A stretch of DNA of 64,000 nt from Enoplolaimus lenunculus (taxonomy: Eukaryota; Nematoda; Enoplea; Enoplida; Thoracostomopsidae): NCBI GenBank assembly GCA_030248215.1, contig JASANG010002871.1, forward strand, positions 1-64,000, read 5' to 3'. The translations under genes and the position numbers were made by a program. Under the pieces are notes generated by a model, which saw nothing but the letters and a program-made list of their open reading frames with translations, had not been told where the DNA came from and ran no database searches. Positions 22,188 through 34,144 of the stretch are shown in pieces (within the stretch, counting starts at the first letter, position 1; every line of letters begins with the position of its first letter).

Positions 22188-24994
22188 ATGCAACATAGCG
22201 GTCGATATGTGACAAAATTCCCAGCCAACAAGTTAATTAAATTCAATTCAACTGCTCTGGTCGTGTTTGAGTTTAAATTTGGCTTAAAAAGTCCGCGGAA
22301 CTTTGACAAATTATCTACTGCCGCATGGACCCTGATAGCATTGTTGGCATTATCTCCACCAACGACTGAAGCTCGCAACACTAACACGCGCTTAGAAGTT
22401 AATCGAATGTTGCCTAATAATCAAAGTAATTTTAGACAATGTGATTTGTTTAGTTCTAGGATGCTAGCCTGAGATTTTTGAAATTTAAAAAAGCATACCA
22501 ACTTTTGAAAAATGAAATAGTCAACTGTGAAGCGTTGAATTTGTTCTCAAATCTCACTGCAATTTATATTTTCATGTTTAAGTTTACCAAAATTTTAATT
22601 AAAAACTACTTATACCAGTCAACGAAACAAATTCATTTTTGGTTCTTTCAAAATATACAAAAATAATAGTGGTTCTGCAGTCGATCCATACATGAAACGC
22701 AAGTCCTCGACCAAACTATAACGGTCTAGGCCTAAGTCCCGAACGACCGCTTAGGCCTTCAACTTTACTACTCGGTATCCATTTTATGCATGGATGCTAC
22801 GGTCACTCCCACACTTTGGCAAAAATAGTCTCTTCTACTTCGCTTTATAGTTTATGGGCAGTACGCGATACCAAGGTTACCGTCAATTTTAAACTGAGTC
22901 AACTTAAAATGTCACATTTTGCTTTCAGTCAATTACGGTGCCGACAAAGTCAACTGTGTCTGTGATGGTCCAGAAACGTGTACTTCAAACATATGCCAGG
23001 GATTCTTTTGCTACAAAGCTCACAGTAAGTCTTACCACTTTGCACCAATCAGTGCCGGCGGAAGCGCCCCCAAACCCTCCAATTGAGAGGGCTCGATTTT
23101 TGAGGGGCCCGGTCTTGGCAGATTAAAAATTTCTCACGCACCACGAGTTATAGAGCTGTGAAACATTTTATTGCGACGGTCCGACGTGTTTGGGAGTGGC
23201 CCGACTATACTGACTTCGGCCGTGGCAGTCACTCCACTCGAATGAGGAGGGGCACCGCATCTTACAGGTATCTCCGCCTCTTAAAGCCAAAATTCCTATT
23301 TGAAGAGTATATATTATCTACATTTCTGTTGAACTATATAAACCAAAAGGTATTTCTGAATTTATTCAGAAAAGTATATTCTGCGGCAAATCTGAAAAGT
23401 TTTTCTGATATTGAAGACAATTTTTCTAAAAATAACTGGAAAACGTTGATTTTCGGACATTATTTCAAAACTTTTATAAAAACCTTTCTTTTCTAACAGA
23501 GGTACATTTCAAGTGCACCTTGCTATATTTTTTAAATGTAAGAAATTATTTTTTAAATTCAGAAATATTATTTTGAGAGGAAGACCTTTCGTTGCTCGCT
23601 ATGCTAACAAACACTGGCGGCAGAGATTTTTTGATGCTAAAAACTGCGTACAGAACTTTTAAAAATTTTGTCGCTTCACAAGTTGGGGCCAATGTAAAGA
23701 ACAGAGGCAGATCAGTATTATAAGCTTATTCCTAAATCTTAAGCCTAATCCTATGCCTAAGCCTAAGCGTAAGATTGATTTTATTAATAAACTTAAGCCT
23801 AAGCCTATGCCTACGCCAAGCAAAAAATAGTCTAACGCTTAAGCTTACTCTCTTTTAGTCGCACAGAAAAACGTTCCGCCCCTGATCTTTACATGGGCCA
23901 AAGTTAGTATGAAATTTTTGAGTGACATACTTTAAACGATTGTGAATGTTTTGTTTAAAAATCAAATATAATTTTCATTACGTTAATAGTTTATGAACAA
24001 TAACAATGCGCAAAAAATCTAGTCATCAGGGTGGACCCGTAGATGAAAAATACCGGAGCCGGACGTGAACGAAACTTGCCGGAGCCGGTGGTGAAGCCAT
24101 AGGTGAGGCGAAATTATGTAATGAAGATGATGGTTAATAAGTGAATTTTAGCCAATATGCAATATATTGTTTACTTGTTTGGTTTTACGGTAGTTTTCTG
24201 CGAAATTTCGGAAATTCTTTCGTGAAAATTGTGACAAAATAAAACGAAACGCGCTGAACGGATAAATTTTGCAAAAATTATGCAAAATTTTACCACCGAA
24301 ACTGCCGGAACCTAAGGAAAAATTTTACCGGAGCCGGAGCTGGAGCCCGATTTGCTGCCGGAGCCGGAGACAGACCTCCGGCTGGTCCCTGCCAGTAATG
24401 TGACGAGTTCCAGCAGCGACAACCGGACGCTTCAAACTTGGACATAACCTTTGATTTGATAAACCTTTTTGACAAAAATTTTTGGGCCCTAAGGGAGAGA
24501 GGGACCTTGGGACCATTAAAAAAATCGAATTTTTCAAAAATTCAAATTTTTAGGCGTGGAATTATCAGGGAAGGTCAACGATTTTTGGTTAAACGCGGCC
24601 TGGCGAACTATAACGAAAAACAGCCTGAAATCTTTGGACTTACTATACTGCAAACCACAAATTATCAATTAACACTACTTAAATTATATTTTTGTGAAAA
24701 AAAAATTTTCTAGTTGGAAATCAACTACTTCGCGGCTGTGTTGAAGAATTTCAATACGCAAAAATACTGTCGAACGATTGCACCAAAGCGCCTGTGATCG
24801 GTGTTGCCACAATGATGTGCTTCTGCCGGACGCCGTTTTGTAATCAAGCGGTTTCTTTACACGTTTCGCCGTTTCGTTTATCTCATCGGACGCATTCGAC
24901 TCAATTTCTACCGCCTCTAATTTCAACTGTGACAATCTCGGCGTGCTCATTTTTAATTAGTTGTCTGTTTAAACGAATGACCATTGACGCTTAA
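22188..24994 (+). CDS. Small secreted or membrane-tethered protein with a ten-cysteine activin-receptor/Ly6-like (three-finger) domain, 3 exons
   Basis: Exons 22188-22425, 22929-23024 and 24714-24994 join in phase 1 twice to give 204 residues. The domain (residues 89-155) begins CVCDGPETC and ends MMCFCRTPFCNQ, with ten cysteines and the closing Cys-Asn typical of activin/TGF-beta receptor ectodomains and Ly6/uPAR proteins. The opening resembles type I receptors most (for example CVCEG in ALK2), as does GNQLLRGC. There is no kinase: the chain ends after one hydrophobic stretch (residues 177-197) and seven polar residues, so it is a tethered or GPI-like ectodomain rather than a full receptor. 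A hydrophobic segment (residues about 45-57, AAWTLIALLALS) may be the signal sequence, but the preceding n-region is long, so the true start could be in an unseen upstream exon. Intron 2 contains a family A and a family H element. Role inferred: ligand binding or decoy; unproven. Confidence 0.7.
23687..23899 (+). mobile_element. Family A MITE in intron 2 of the three-finger gene
   Basis: GGCCAATGTAAAGAACAGAG to CCCCTGATCTTTACATGGGCC. CCTAAG core; flanks CAAGTTGG and AAAGTTAG suggest an aged 8-bp duplication. Confidence 0.85.
24029..24393. mobile_element. Family H element in intron 2 of the three-finger gene
   Basis: CAGGGTGGACCCGTAGATGA to CCTCCGGCTGGTCCCTG; CGGAGCCGGAGC words at both ends. 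Confidence 0.75.
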
Positions 24995-25007
24995 ACATGT
25001 GGTGCTT

Positions 25008-25301
25008 ATGATGAGGAGTTGTAACAAAATATTTTCCGTATTTCGATTTACAGTTGAACTTGAATTCGCAAAACAACAGTTGAAAATGGTATATCGAGAA
25101 AGGTATTTGCAAACACAGAATTTCAACGAGTTTTCAGAGTACAACTGGTTTCGTCAATATTTGGATGAACTCGCAGTTGAGCTTGAATCAGCAAATCTGC
25201 GATTGTGTTACAAACATGAATTGGAAATGAAAGAACTGCAAATGAATAATAAACAGAGATACACTGCTACAGGGTACAGTTGTATCATTGATTCCAACTG
25301 A
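25008..25301 (+). CDS. Unrecognised ORF, 97 codons, Glu/Leu-rich, directly downstream of the three-finger gene
   Basis: The ORF begins at a double ATG 13 bases after the stop of the upstream gene and ends at 25301. From VELEFAKQQLKMVYRERY onwards the composition is protein-like (charged, helical, coiled-coil-like; ELAVELESANLRL, ELEMKELQM). A good acceptor (TTTCGATTTACAG) ends at 25052, and an in-frame ATG in a strong context (AAAATGG) lies at 25085. So the real protein may begin there after cis- or trans-splicing, or this may be an alternative last exon, since it opens in the same phase as exon 3 upstream. An AATAAA at 25248 inside the ORF would suit the 3' UTR of the upstream gene instead, which lowers confidence. 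No family recognised. Confidence 0.4.
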   Translation: MMRSCNKIFSVFRFTVELEFAKQQLKMVYRERYLQTQNFNEFSEYNWFRQYLDELAVELESANLRLCYKHELEMKELQMNNKQRYTATGYSCIIDSN

Positions 25302-25781
25302 AACAGGGCATTAAAAATATTGCAGTATAACCGGTAGTGCACGATCCGTTTTGGATGGTAAGAAACAGACAGTCAAAGAATATTTTTGACTCCGTATATG
25401 AAGCTTAAAATGATGTATATAAATAAAAACCAAGTTAATTGTGCTGAACGGTAAATTATATACTGCCAGTTTGTAAAAGATGTTGCTTTTAAATAAAATA
25501 TAAAATATTTCGGTTTCCGCTTGTAAAACCAGGGGCATACCGAGAGGGTGGAGGCCGGCGCCTCCAAATGTCATGTTACAAAAAATTGCGCCTAGCTTCT
25601 TGCTCGCGAAGTTATAATTTTTTTAATTTTCGAAATAATTTATCTGCGGCACTGTTCAAAGGAAAACTTCATAGTCAAATTTCCCAACCTAATCAGCTCA
25701 AAACTAAAGATTATAAAAATTGTACAAATTGTTGGTACTAACGGTCTGCACGACCCCTGTTTGAAGTTTTGCCAAAGTTAA

Positions 25782-25854
25782 TGACCACACAGGGAATCGA
25801 ACCTCGGCCCTCTTGCTCTCGAGCCAAGCATGCTACCACTACACTACGCGGTCA
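25782..25854 (-). tRNA. tRNA-like sequence at the start of the 232-bp array (anticodon CGA)
   Basis: On the minus strand the acceptor stem GACCGCG/TGTGGTC pairs throughout with two wobbles. Box A-like TAGTGTAGTGGTAGCATG and box B-like GAGGTTCGATTCCC are present; the anticodon loop CTCGAGA gives CGA. The short variable region does not suit a Ser tRNA, so it is probably a tRNA-derived repeat head. It is the same family as the three copies near 47 kb, and the tandem array begins immediately beside it. Confidence 0.5.
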
Positions 25855-28800
25855 TTGCAACAACTTCTTATACCGGTATATGTGCGCAGGCATGGCAACA
25901 TTTGCTTTACATACACTTACGTGCACATATACCGACACAAATCTTCACAGTACTCTTGACTGGGGGATGTTCCGGTTTGGTGATTTATAGACCAAGCAGA
26001 TCATGAATAAAGAAACGTTTTGAAACACTTACAGACAGATTTAATACTGAATCAGTGTATATCTTCTCACTTTCTTCAGTCATTGCAACAACTTCTTATA
26101 CCGGTATATATATGTGCACAGCCATGGCAACATTTGCTTTACACACACTTACGTGCACATATACCGACACAAATCTTCACAGTACTCTTGACTGGGGGAT
26201 GTTCCGGTTTGGTGATTTATAGACCAAGCAGATCATGAATAAAGAAAAAACGTTTTGAAACACTTACAGACAGATTTAATACTGAATCAGTGTATATCTT
26301 CTCACTTTCTTCAGTCATTGCAACAACTTCTTATACCGGTATATATATGTGCACAGCCATGGCAAAATTTGCTTTACACACACTTACGTGCACATATACC
26401 GACACAAATCTTCACAGTACTCTTGACTGGGAGATGTTCCGGTTTGGTGATTTATAGACCAAGCAGATCATGAATAAAGAAACGTTTTGAAACACTTACA
26501 GACAGATTTAATACTGAATCAGTGTATATCTTCTCACTTTCTTCAGTCATTGCAACAACTTCTTATACCGGTATATATATGTGCACAGCCATGGCAACAT
26601 TTGCTTTACACACACTTACGTGCACATATACCGACACAAATCTTCACAGTACTCTTGACTGGGGGATGTTCCGGTTTGGTGATTTATAGACCAAGCAGAT
26701 CATGAATAAAGAAACGTTTTGAAACACTTACAGACAGATTTAATACTGAATCAGTGTATATCTTCTCACTTTCTTCAGTCATTGCAACAACTTCTTATAC
26801 CGGTATATATATGTGCACAGCCATGGCAACATTTGCTTTACACACACTTACGTGCACATATACCGACACAAATCTTCACAGTACTCTTGACTGGGGGATG
26901 TTCCGGTTTGGTGATTTATAGACCAAGCAGATCATGAATAAAGAAACTACGTTTTGAAACACTTACAGACAGATTTAATACTGAATCAGTGTATATCTTC
27001 TCACTTTCTTCAGTCATTGCAACAACTTCTTATACCGGTATATATATGTGCACAGCCATGGCAACATTTGCTTTACACACACTTACGTGCACATATACCG
27101 ACACAAATCTTCACAGTACTCTTGACTGGGGAGATGTTCCTGTTTGGTGATTTATAGACCAAGCAGATCATGAATAAAGAAACGTTTTGAAACACTTACA
27201 GACAGATTTAATACTGAATCAGTGTATATCTTCTCACTTTCTTCAGTCATTGCAACAACTTCTTATACCGGTATATATATGTGCACAGCCATGGCAACAT
27301 TTGCTTTACACACACTTACGTGCACATATACCGACACAAATCTTCACAGTACTCTTGACTGGGGGATGTTCCGGTTTGGTGATTTATAGACCAAGCAGAT
27401 CATGAATAAAGAAAAAACGTTTTGAAACACTTACAGACAGATTTAATACTGAATCAGTGTATATCTTCTCACTTTCTTCAGTCATTGCAACAACTTCTTA
27501 TACCGGTATATATATGTGCACAGCCATGGCAACATTTGCTTTACACACACTTACGTGCACATATACCGACACAAATCTTCACAGTACTCTTGACTGGGGG
27601 ATGTTCCGGTTTGGTGATTTATAGACCAAGCAGATCATGAATAAAGAAACGTTTTGAAACACTTACAGACAGATTTAATACTGAATCAGTGTATATCTTC
27701 TCACTTTCTTCAGTCATTGCAACAACTTCTTATACCGGTATATATATGTGCACAGCCATGGCAACATTTGCTTTACACACACTTACGTGCACATATACCG
27801 ACACAAATCTTCACAGTACTCTTGACTGGGAGATGTTCCGGTTTGGTGATTTATAGACCAAGCAGATCATGAATAAAGAAAAAACGTTTTGAAACACTTA
27901 CAGACAGATTTAATACTGAATCAGTGTATATCTTCTCACTTTCTTCAGTCATTGCAACAACTTCTTATACCGGTATATATATGTGCACAGCCATGGCAAC
28001 ATTTGCTTTACACACACTTACGTGCACATATACCGACACAAATCTTCACAGTACTCTTGACTGGGAGATGTTCCGGTTTGGTGATTTATAGACCAAGCAG
28101 ATCATGAATAAAGAAACGTTTTGAAACACTTACAGACAGATTTAATACTGAATCAGTGTATATCTTCTCACTTTCTTCAGTCATTGCAACAACTTCTTAT
28201 ACCGGTATATATATGTGCACAGCCATGGCAACATTTGCTTTACACACACTTACGTGCACATATACCGACACAAATCTTCACAGTACTCTTGACTGGGGGA
28301 TGTTCCGGTTTGGTGATTTATAGACCAAGCAGATCATGAATAAAGAAACGTTTTGAAACACTTACAGACAGATTTAATACTGAATCAGTGTATATCTTCT
28401 CACTTTCTTCAGTCATTGCAACAACTTCTTATACCGGTATATATATGTGCACAGCCATGGCAACATTTGCTTTACACACACTTACGTGCACATATACCGA
28501 CACAAATCTTCACAGTACTCTTGACTGGGAGATGTTCCGGTTTGGTGATTTATAGACCAAGCAGATCATGAATAAAGAAACGTTTTGAAACACTTACAGA
28601 CAGATTTAATACTGAATCAGTGTATATCTTCTCACTTTCTTCAGTCATTGCAACAACTTCTTATACCGGTATATATATGTGCACAGCCATGGCAACATTT
28701 GCTTTACACACACTTACGTGCACATATACCGACACAAATCTTCACAGTACTCTTGACTGGGAGATGTTCCGGTTTGGTGATTTATAGACCAAGCAGATCA

Positions 28801-29563
28801 TGAATAAAGAAACGTTTTGAAACACTTACAGACAGATTTAATACTGAATCAGTGTATATCTTCTCACTTTCTTCAGTCATTGCAACAACTTCTTATACCG
28901 GTATATATATGTGCACAGCCATGGCAACATTTGCTTTACACACACTTACGTGCACATATACCGACACAAATCTTCACAGTACTCTTGACTGGGAGATGTT
29001 CCGGTTTGGTGATTTATAGACCAAGCAGATCATGAATAAAGAAACGTTTTGAAACACTTACAGACAGATTTAATACTGAATCAGTGTATATCTTCTCACT
29101 TTCTTCAGTCATTGCAACAACTTCTTATACCGGTATATATATGTGCACAGCCATGGCAACATTTGCTTTACACACACTTACGTGCACATATACCGACACA
29201 AATCTTCACAGTACTCTTGACTGGGAGATGTTCCGGTTTGGTGATTTATAGACCAAGCAGATCATGAATAAAGAAACGTTTTGAAACACTTACAGACAGA
29301 TTTAATACTGAATCAGTGTATATCTTCTCACTTTCTTCAGTCATTGCAACAACTTCTTATACCGGTATATATATGTGCACAGCCATGGCAACATTTGCTT
29401 TACACACTTACGTGCACATATACCGACACAAATCTTCACAGTACTCTTGACTGGGAGATGTTCCGGTTTGGTGATTTATAGACCAAGCAGATCATGAATA
29501 AAGAAACGTTTTGAAACACTTACAGACAGATTTAATACTGAATCAGTGTATATCTTCTCACTT
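25853..29563 (+). repeat. 232-bp satellite-like tandem array, 15 full units plus partial ends
   Basis: Units start (at TTGAAACACTTACAG) at 26020, 26255, 26487, 26719, 26954, 27187, 27422, 27654, 27889, 28121, 28353, 28585, 28817, 29049 and 29281. A partial unit lies at 25853-26019, and a final stub runs to about 29563. Period is 232 with 233- and 235-base variants made by GAAAAAACG, GAAACTACG and an extra G. Units are nearly identical; the main variable site is GGGGGATG versus GGGAGATG. Each contains TACCGGTATATATATGTGCA and ends with ATGAATAAAG. A 72-codon open frame per unit lacks an ATG and is a by-product of the repeat. Confidence 0.97.
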
Positions 29564-29636
29564 TCGTCAATCGCGAATTAATAGATCAAATATTTGTAAC
29601 AGTAAAATTCACCGTGACCTTTTTAATTGCGGGTGG

Positions 29637-29758
29637 AGTTGATTAATTAACTCAGAATGAGTTCAATCAATTCAAAATTCTGAGTTCAGAAAGACCTAAT
29701 TCATACTCAGTGATGCAACTCATGCGGTATTGAAATGAATCCACTGGAATTTATAGTG
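29637..29758. mobile_element. Family D MITE remnant
   Basis: GAGTTGATTAATTAACTCAG through CACTGGAATTTATAGTG; left tip lost. It lies just beyond the 232-bp array. Confidence 0.65.
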
Positions 29759-30162
29759 ATAACACACATTTTTAGAAGAATCATAACTAATTAAAATCGC
29801 TAAATACTGTAATTTAACACGTTCTATTGTGTTGTTATAGACTTGTCTTCACTATTTTATATTAGGTGTATCCTATACTCAAATTTGACTAAAATTTCAG
29901 TGTGTGTTTGTCGGGGCCTCTTCTCAGAACTCGTGAGAAATTATCGTCAGAGGTTTAGAACTTTATGTTCCTATACAACACTGTGAGTTGAATTAACAAC
30001 TGTAGGACGCTTAAACTGCCTGCATTCCTAAACTGGTTCTTGAGTTATGCCTGACAAATTTTTTTTACCATATAGCTCGAACACTGACTGTCCGATCGAA
30101 GTAATATCCTAGAACCGATTGACTCGGCCCTGTCAGTCGTAAATTTGTAAACTTTTTTCCGC

Positions 30163-30470
30163 AGGGTACAACCGAAGGTGTGCCTCCGGCTCTGGCAGAA
30201 AATCAGCCTCCGGCAGAATTTTTGCCGGCAATTTCGGTAGTCAAATTTGTTATAATTTTGCAAAATTTATCTGTTTAGCGCATATCGTTTTACTTTTGTC
30301 ACACTTTTCAGGAAAGAATTTCCGAAATTTCGCTATGAAATTAGCGTAAAACCAAACAACTTAACAGCATATTGCAGATATTGGCTAAAATTAACTAAGT
30401 AACCATCATTTTTACTACCTAATTTCGCTTCACCTCCGGCACCTGCATTTTTTACCTCCGGTTGCACCCT
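30163..30470. mobile_element. Family H element
   Basis: GCAGGGTACAACCGAAGGTG to CCTCCGGTTGCACCCTGC: clear inverted ends. Confidence 0.78.
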
Positions 30471-30789
30471 GCATATCCGGTGCCCATCTAAAATTCTAAG
30501 ACGTAGACAAACTTTGCTCATGCTAAATATATTTTCGACTAAAACCGTAATATTCATTTTAATTATTTTATTGAAAAAAATCACTCCAAGCCGAGTTTAG
30601 TTCCGAACCAACTGCCAGAGTTTTCTTTGAAAACGTTTAAATTTTCAGACCATGATAGTAAACCGGGTTAAATCGCTCGTGAATAAAAGTAACGCGAGAG
30701 AAATGAGTGTAAGCCAAAAGCACAATAGTCTCAACACCTTTACCAAGCTTGAGAGAGTTTGCAGTATGCCTGAAGAAAATTAAACACCA

Positions 30790-31370
30790 GGATACAACCA
30801 TAGCTAAAAAATACCGGAGCTGGTGGTCAACAAAACTTCGCGAAATTAGGTATAATTTGAACAATTTTTAATTTGTTAATTTTGGCAAATACGTATCTAA
30901 AGTTGTTTAATTTGTCAATTTCAGCAAATAATCTATAAAACGCTGTGGCAAAAATACTGGTTTTAACTTTATTTTTAAGAAATCTGGACCGTTTGTTCTT
31001 AAAATAGTACGACACTTTATAACCAAATGCACCGAAAGTTTTATAGCCAGCGGCACCGAACGATACTATTTTTGTAAAGGCTATAAAAATTTCACTCCCG
31101 AAATTGTTCAAACCTCCGACACAATTTCTACCGGAGCTGGAGGAACATGTTCTGCCGAACACAGACCTCTGACGGTAAATCGTTGTTAAACGTTTTTGTT
31201 TTACGTTTATTTTTTTAAGAAATCCACCAATTAGTTCTCAAAACAGTACCAAAACTTATAGTTGAAAGCACCGAACGATAGTTTTTGTATTAAACTATAC
31301 AATAACTTTTAACTACCGAAATTGCCGGATCTTCCGGCTACCGGGGCCGGAGGACCATTAATACATCCCG
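30790..31370. mobile_element. Two degenerate family H copies in tandem
   Basis: AAAATACCGGAGCTGGTGG, CCGGAGCTGGAGGAACATG, then a second shorter copy with ATTGCCGGATCTTCCGGCTA. They share TAAGAAATC...TTCTTAAAAT-type middles. Confidence 0.6.
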
Positions 31371-32245
31371 AGGCAAAACATTACATATGCTTGGATACAG
31401 TTTCGCGGTTCTATTTGCAGGATGTTAAGGGATTGTAAAAATAACGGAAACAGACATAGTGATCAAAGTATCGGAAATCGATATTGAAGTATAAAAGTTT
31501 CAGACAATTTTACTGCGAACCAAATTGAGGCGTGCAAAAATTTACTTGGTTTTCTAAAATTTTAAAGAAAATTTATAACTAATTTTGAGCATTACACTGG
31601 AATTATTGGTGTTTATAACCAAAACCGACACTAATTTCAACCGGAATTCGATTACACTCTGGTGCACTCACGGTTTAGCGATACCCAATGAACTGTCATC
31701 AGACATTGCCCAAGAAATCAACGAGTCTTGCTACATCAGCAACTTCAAATCTCGCTGCATACATCCAAGCAACTTTTTGACGTCATATCGTTGTCATTAT
31801 CTATATGCTCTTTAAAACAAACAAAACCAATCTTTTCTAGTTGTACCAACATTATACCATGAAAGGAGAGACAACCGAACAAGTAAACAAAACAGCAATC
31901 GACAGTACTTTTTGATTTAACAACACGATTTCGTTCAACTAGGTCACTTGCTTACAAAAAAAAATAAAAACTAATTAAGTATATGAACAGTGACATTTGT
32001 ATCTATGAATGCAAAATGGAATTGAATTTTACCATTTCAGAAACAAAAACCAAACATAAAACAGTTTAATTTTCTGTTGTTAGAAAAGAAAGAGTTGGTT
32101 CAGTTTCTTGTGAGTTCAATTTCAAACCTGTTTGAATGCATTTATAACTATATTTGAAAACATACATTTCAAACTTTACACTTGAAGAATATCTTGTAGT
32201 ACCAAACTCACGGTATACACAGCCATTGTAGCGAAAAGTTTGCAT

Positions 32246-32318
32246 GTCTGCGTAGCTCAGTGGTTACAGCAGCGGACCGGTAATCCGTACGTCGCGGGTT
32301 CGAGCCCCACCGCATCCA
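32246..32318 (+). tRNA. tRNA-like sequence, anticodon loop CCGGTAA (GGT, Thr-type), probably degenerate
   Basis: A cloverleaf can be drawn: D-arm TAGCTCAGTGGTTA, anticodon stem GCGGA/TCCGT around CCGGTAA (anticodon GGT), and T-arm GCGGG-TTCGAGC-CCCAC with one mismatch. The acceptor stem GTCTGCG/CGCATCC has two mispairs and position 33 is C instead of T. Both internal promoter boxes are recognisable. It could be a decayed tRNA-Thr or a tRNA-derived SINE head. Confidence 0.45.
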
Positions 32319-32744
32319 CAACAAATTTTTCGTGAAGGGCTCTATATGGTACTGCTTAACTTAGAATTATCACTCAGATTAATTAATATATTGCAACTTA
32401 AAACTTAAAGCAACGTCTTGCAGCATTCTAACCATCTATTCATGCGGTTCCAAAACTTTAGCACAATTTACGCATGTGATCTGATTTTTGTTTTACGCAG
32501 TTGTTTATATAAGTTTAGTCACCGCAAAAGTTCGTTTATTTGAAAATGTTCTGTTAATAACTATAGGCGGTATTCAGGTATTCAGATGTGAAAATATTGC
32601 TCGTTTGATTGCAATTTGGGACTACGACCTACCAAATGAATGATAACCAACGAATTCAATGAATCACAAGCCAAACTAAACATGCGTGACTTCCTTTCAG
32701 TAACCAACACTTCCACATACGCATATATAAAACAAAAATTTAGG

Positions 32745-32932
32745 CATTTGCACCAATGAGATTAAGACTCAACAATAAACTGACTAGCATAAACGACAAC
32801 GGATAGACAATAGATTTTTATTATATATATCATACATGAAAAATAATATAATATTATATGTCATGTGGTCCAACAGAGTTTTCCGTTTATGCTAGTCAGT
32901 TTATTGTTGAGTCTTATATTATCATGGGTGCA
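32745..32932. mobile_element. Long-TIR foldback element
   Basis: AAGACTCAACAATAAACTGA followed by CTAGCATAAACG is repeated inverted at 32886-32919; the arms extend outward to TTTGCACC/GGGTGCAAA. The short AT-rich loop contains ATAATATAATATTATAT. Confidence 0.85.
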
Positions 32933-32959
32933 AAGGCTCGCGGGCAAACCGAGTGGGAC

Positions 32960-32963
<4 letters not shown>

Positions 32964-33006
<43 letters not shown>
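32964..33006. repeat. Microsatellite (AT)n
   Basis: About 40 bases of AT dinucleotides after GGGACCACACATA. Confidence 0.95.
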
Positions 33007-33010
<4 letters not shown>

Positions 33011-33774
33011 AGAATCATAGCAGAGAAACACATTTAATTACCAATTTTCTACAAGGACATTAATCCAGTACAATGATAGTATGCCAGATCTTGTGTTGTT
33101 TTGAAAGTACTTCATCTTTAAGTTGAGGTGAATAGAAATATATTATTCTTTGATCAATATCTGGAGAAAACTAGCAACCATACGTGGAGTTTTGACCGTT
33201 CATCTTTAGTGAAATATGTTCCTATTATGATATCAGGAACCTTATACACCTTTCCTGACATTTAAGATTAAAGCAAAGGCTAAGTCGCAGGCTTCCTTAG
33301 GCATTGATTTAGGCTTAAATCAGATACAAGGGACAATATCAGTTTTTTTGACCCATTTTTGCATTTGGCATTAGGGATGTGCCGATTAATCGGCATCGGC
33401 ACTGCAAAAAAATTGCTGCCGATACTTCTTGCACATACCAGTCAGTTTGAATGCTATCAATTTCATTTCAGGGCGCATATCAGTGCAAAATCTAGCCATA
33501 CACTACGACATATTGCAATAGTAAATAAATAACAGTATTCAGAAAACACAGGAAAACATTAATATAAAAACAAAATCCGCTAAACAACACAAAAATACTG
33601 AGTGCTCAGAACGTCAATATACAAAATCATGGATTATGCGACATATTAAAGTGAACGCGTATAAGATCAGTAAAAACAAAACCTTTCATGGTGCAGCCAA
33701 AATAGCAATATTTCACCAGATTATCATCTATCCTCCACTGTTCAAAGTGACAACACATCTAGAACTTTTAACTT

Positions 33775-33955
33775 TGAGGGCCCATATTTTTCTCAAATGC
33801 GTATAGCACCTATCCTTAATTAGCGATAAGTTTTCAAACTGACGAACAATGTGCTGAATTTCGAACCTCACTATGCGCTGGTTCCAAAGCTACAGGACCT
33901 ATCACCAACTGGTGATAGGTGGTACTCGTATTGGAGAATACTGCCTCAGCTTTCA
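33775..33955. mobile_element. Family I TIR element
   Basis: GGGCCCATATTTTTCTCAAA left, GGTGATAGGTGGTACTCGTA-TTGGAGAATACTGCC right. Confidence 0.72.
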
Positions 33956-34144
33956 ATTACATTATTACTTTTAGCAATATTTTTTCTACCTGGCTGCACT
34001 GTGATAATGACATAGCATAAACATTAGCAATAATACGTCATGTTATAACTGTTTACAAATGCTTGTCAATGAACAACTAACAAGAGTACGGGTGAGCTTT
34101 TTTCCCAGAAACTTATAACTGCACTACAGTTTGCAAATTTTAGA

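Noticed and set aside
24684-24950. Minus-strand 88-codon ORF beginning MSTPRLSQLKLEAVE
   Set aside because: It is the antisense of exon 3 of the three-finger gene, whose plus-strand reading has conserved cysteines and correct splice phases.
26020-29481. Fifteen 72-codon open frames, one per 232-bp unit, as a repeated gene family
   Set aside because: They start at TTG rather than ATG, are open only because the unit has few stops in one frame, and have no codon-level constraint apart from the repeat itself.
25853-29563. CRISPR-like array
   Set aside because: Units are contiguous and nearly identical over all 232 bases, with no unique spacers, in a eukaryotic context.
31585-31815. 76-codon plus-strand ORF
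   Set aside because: No signal, domain or splice context; composition does not stand out from neighbouring chance ORFs.
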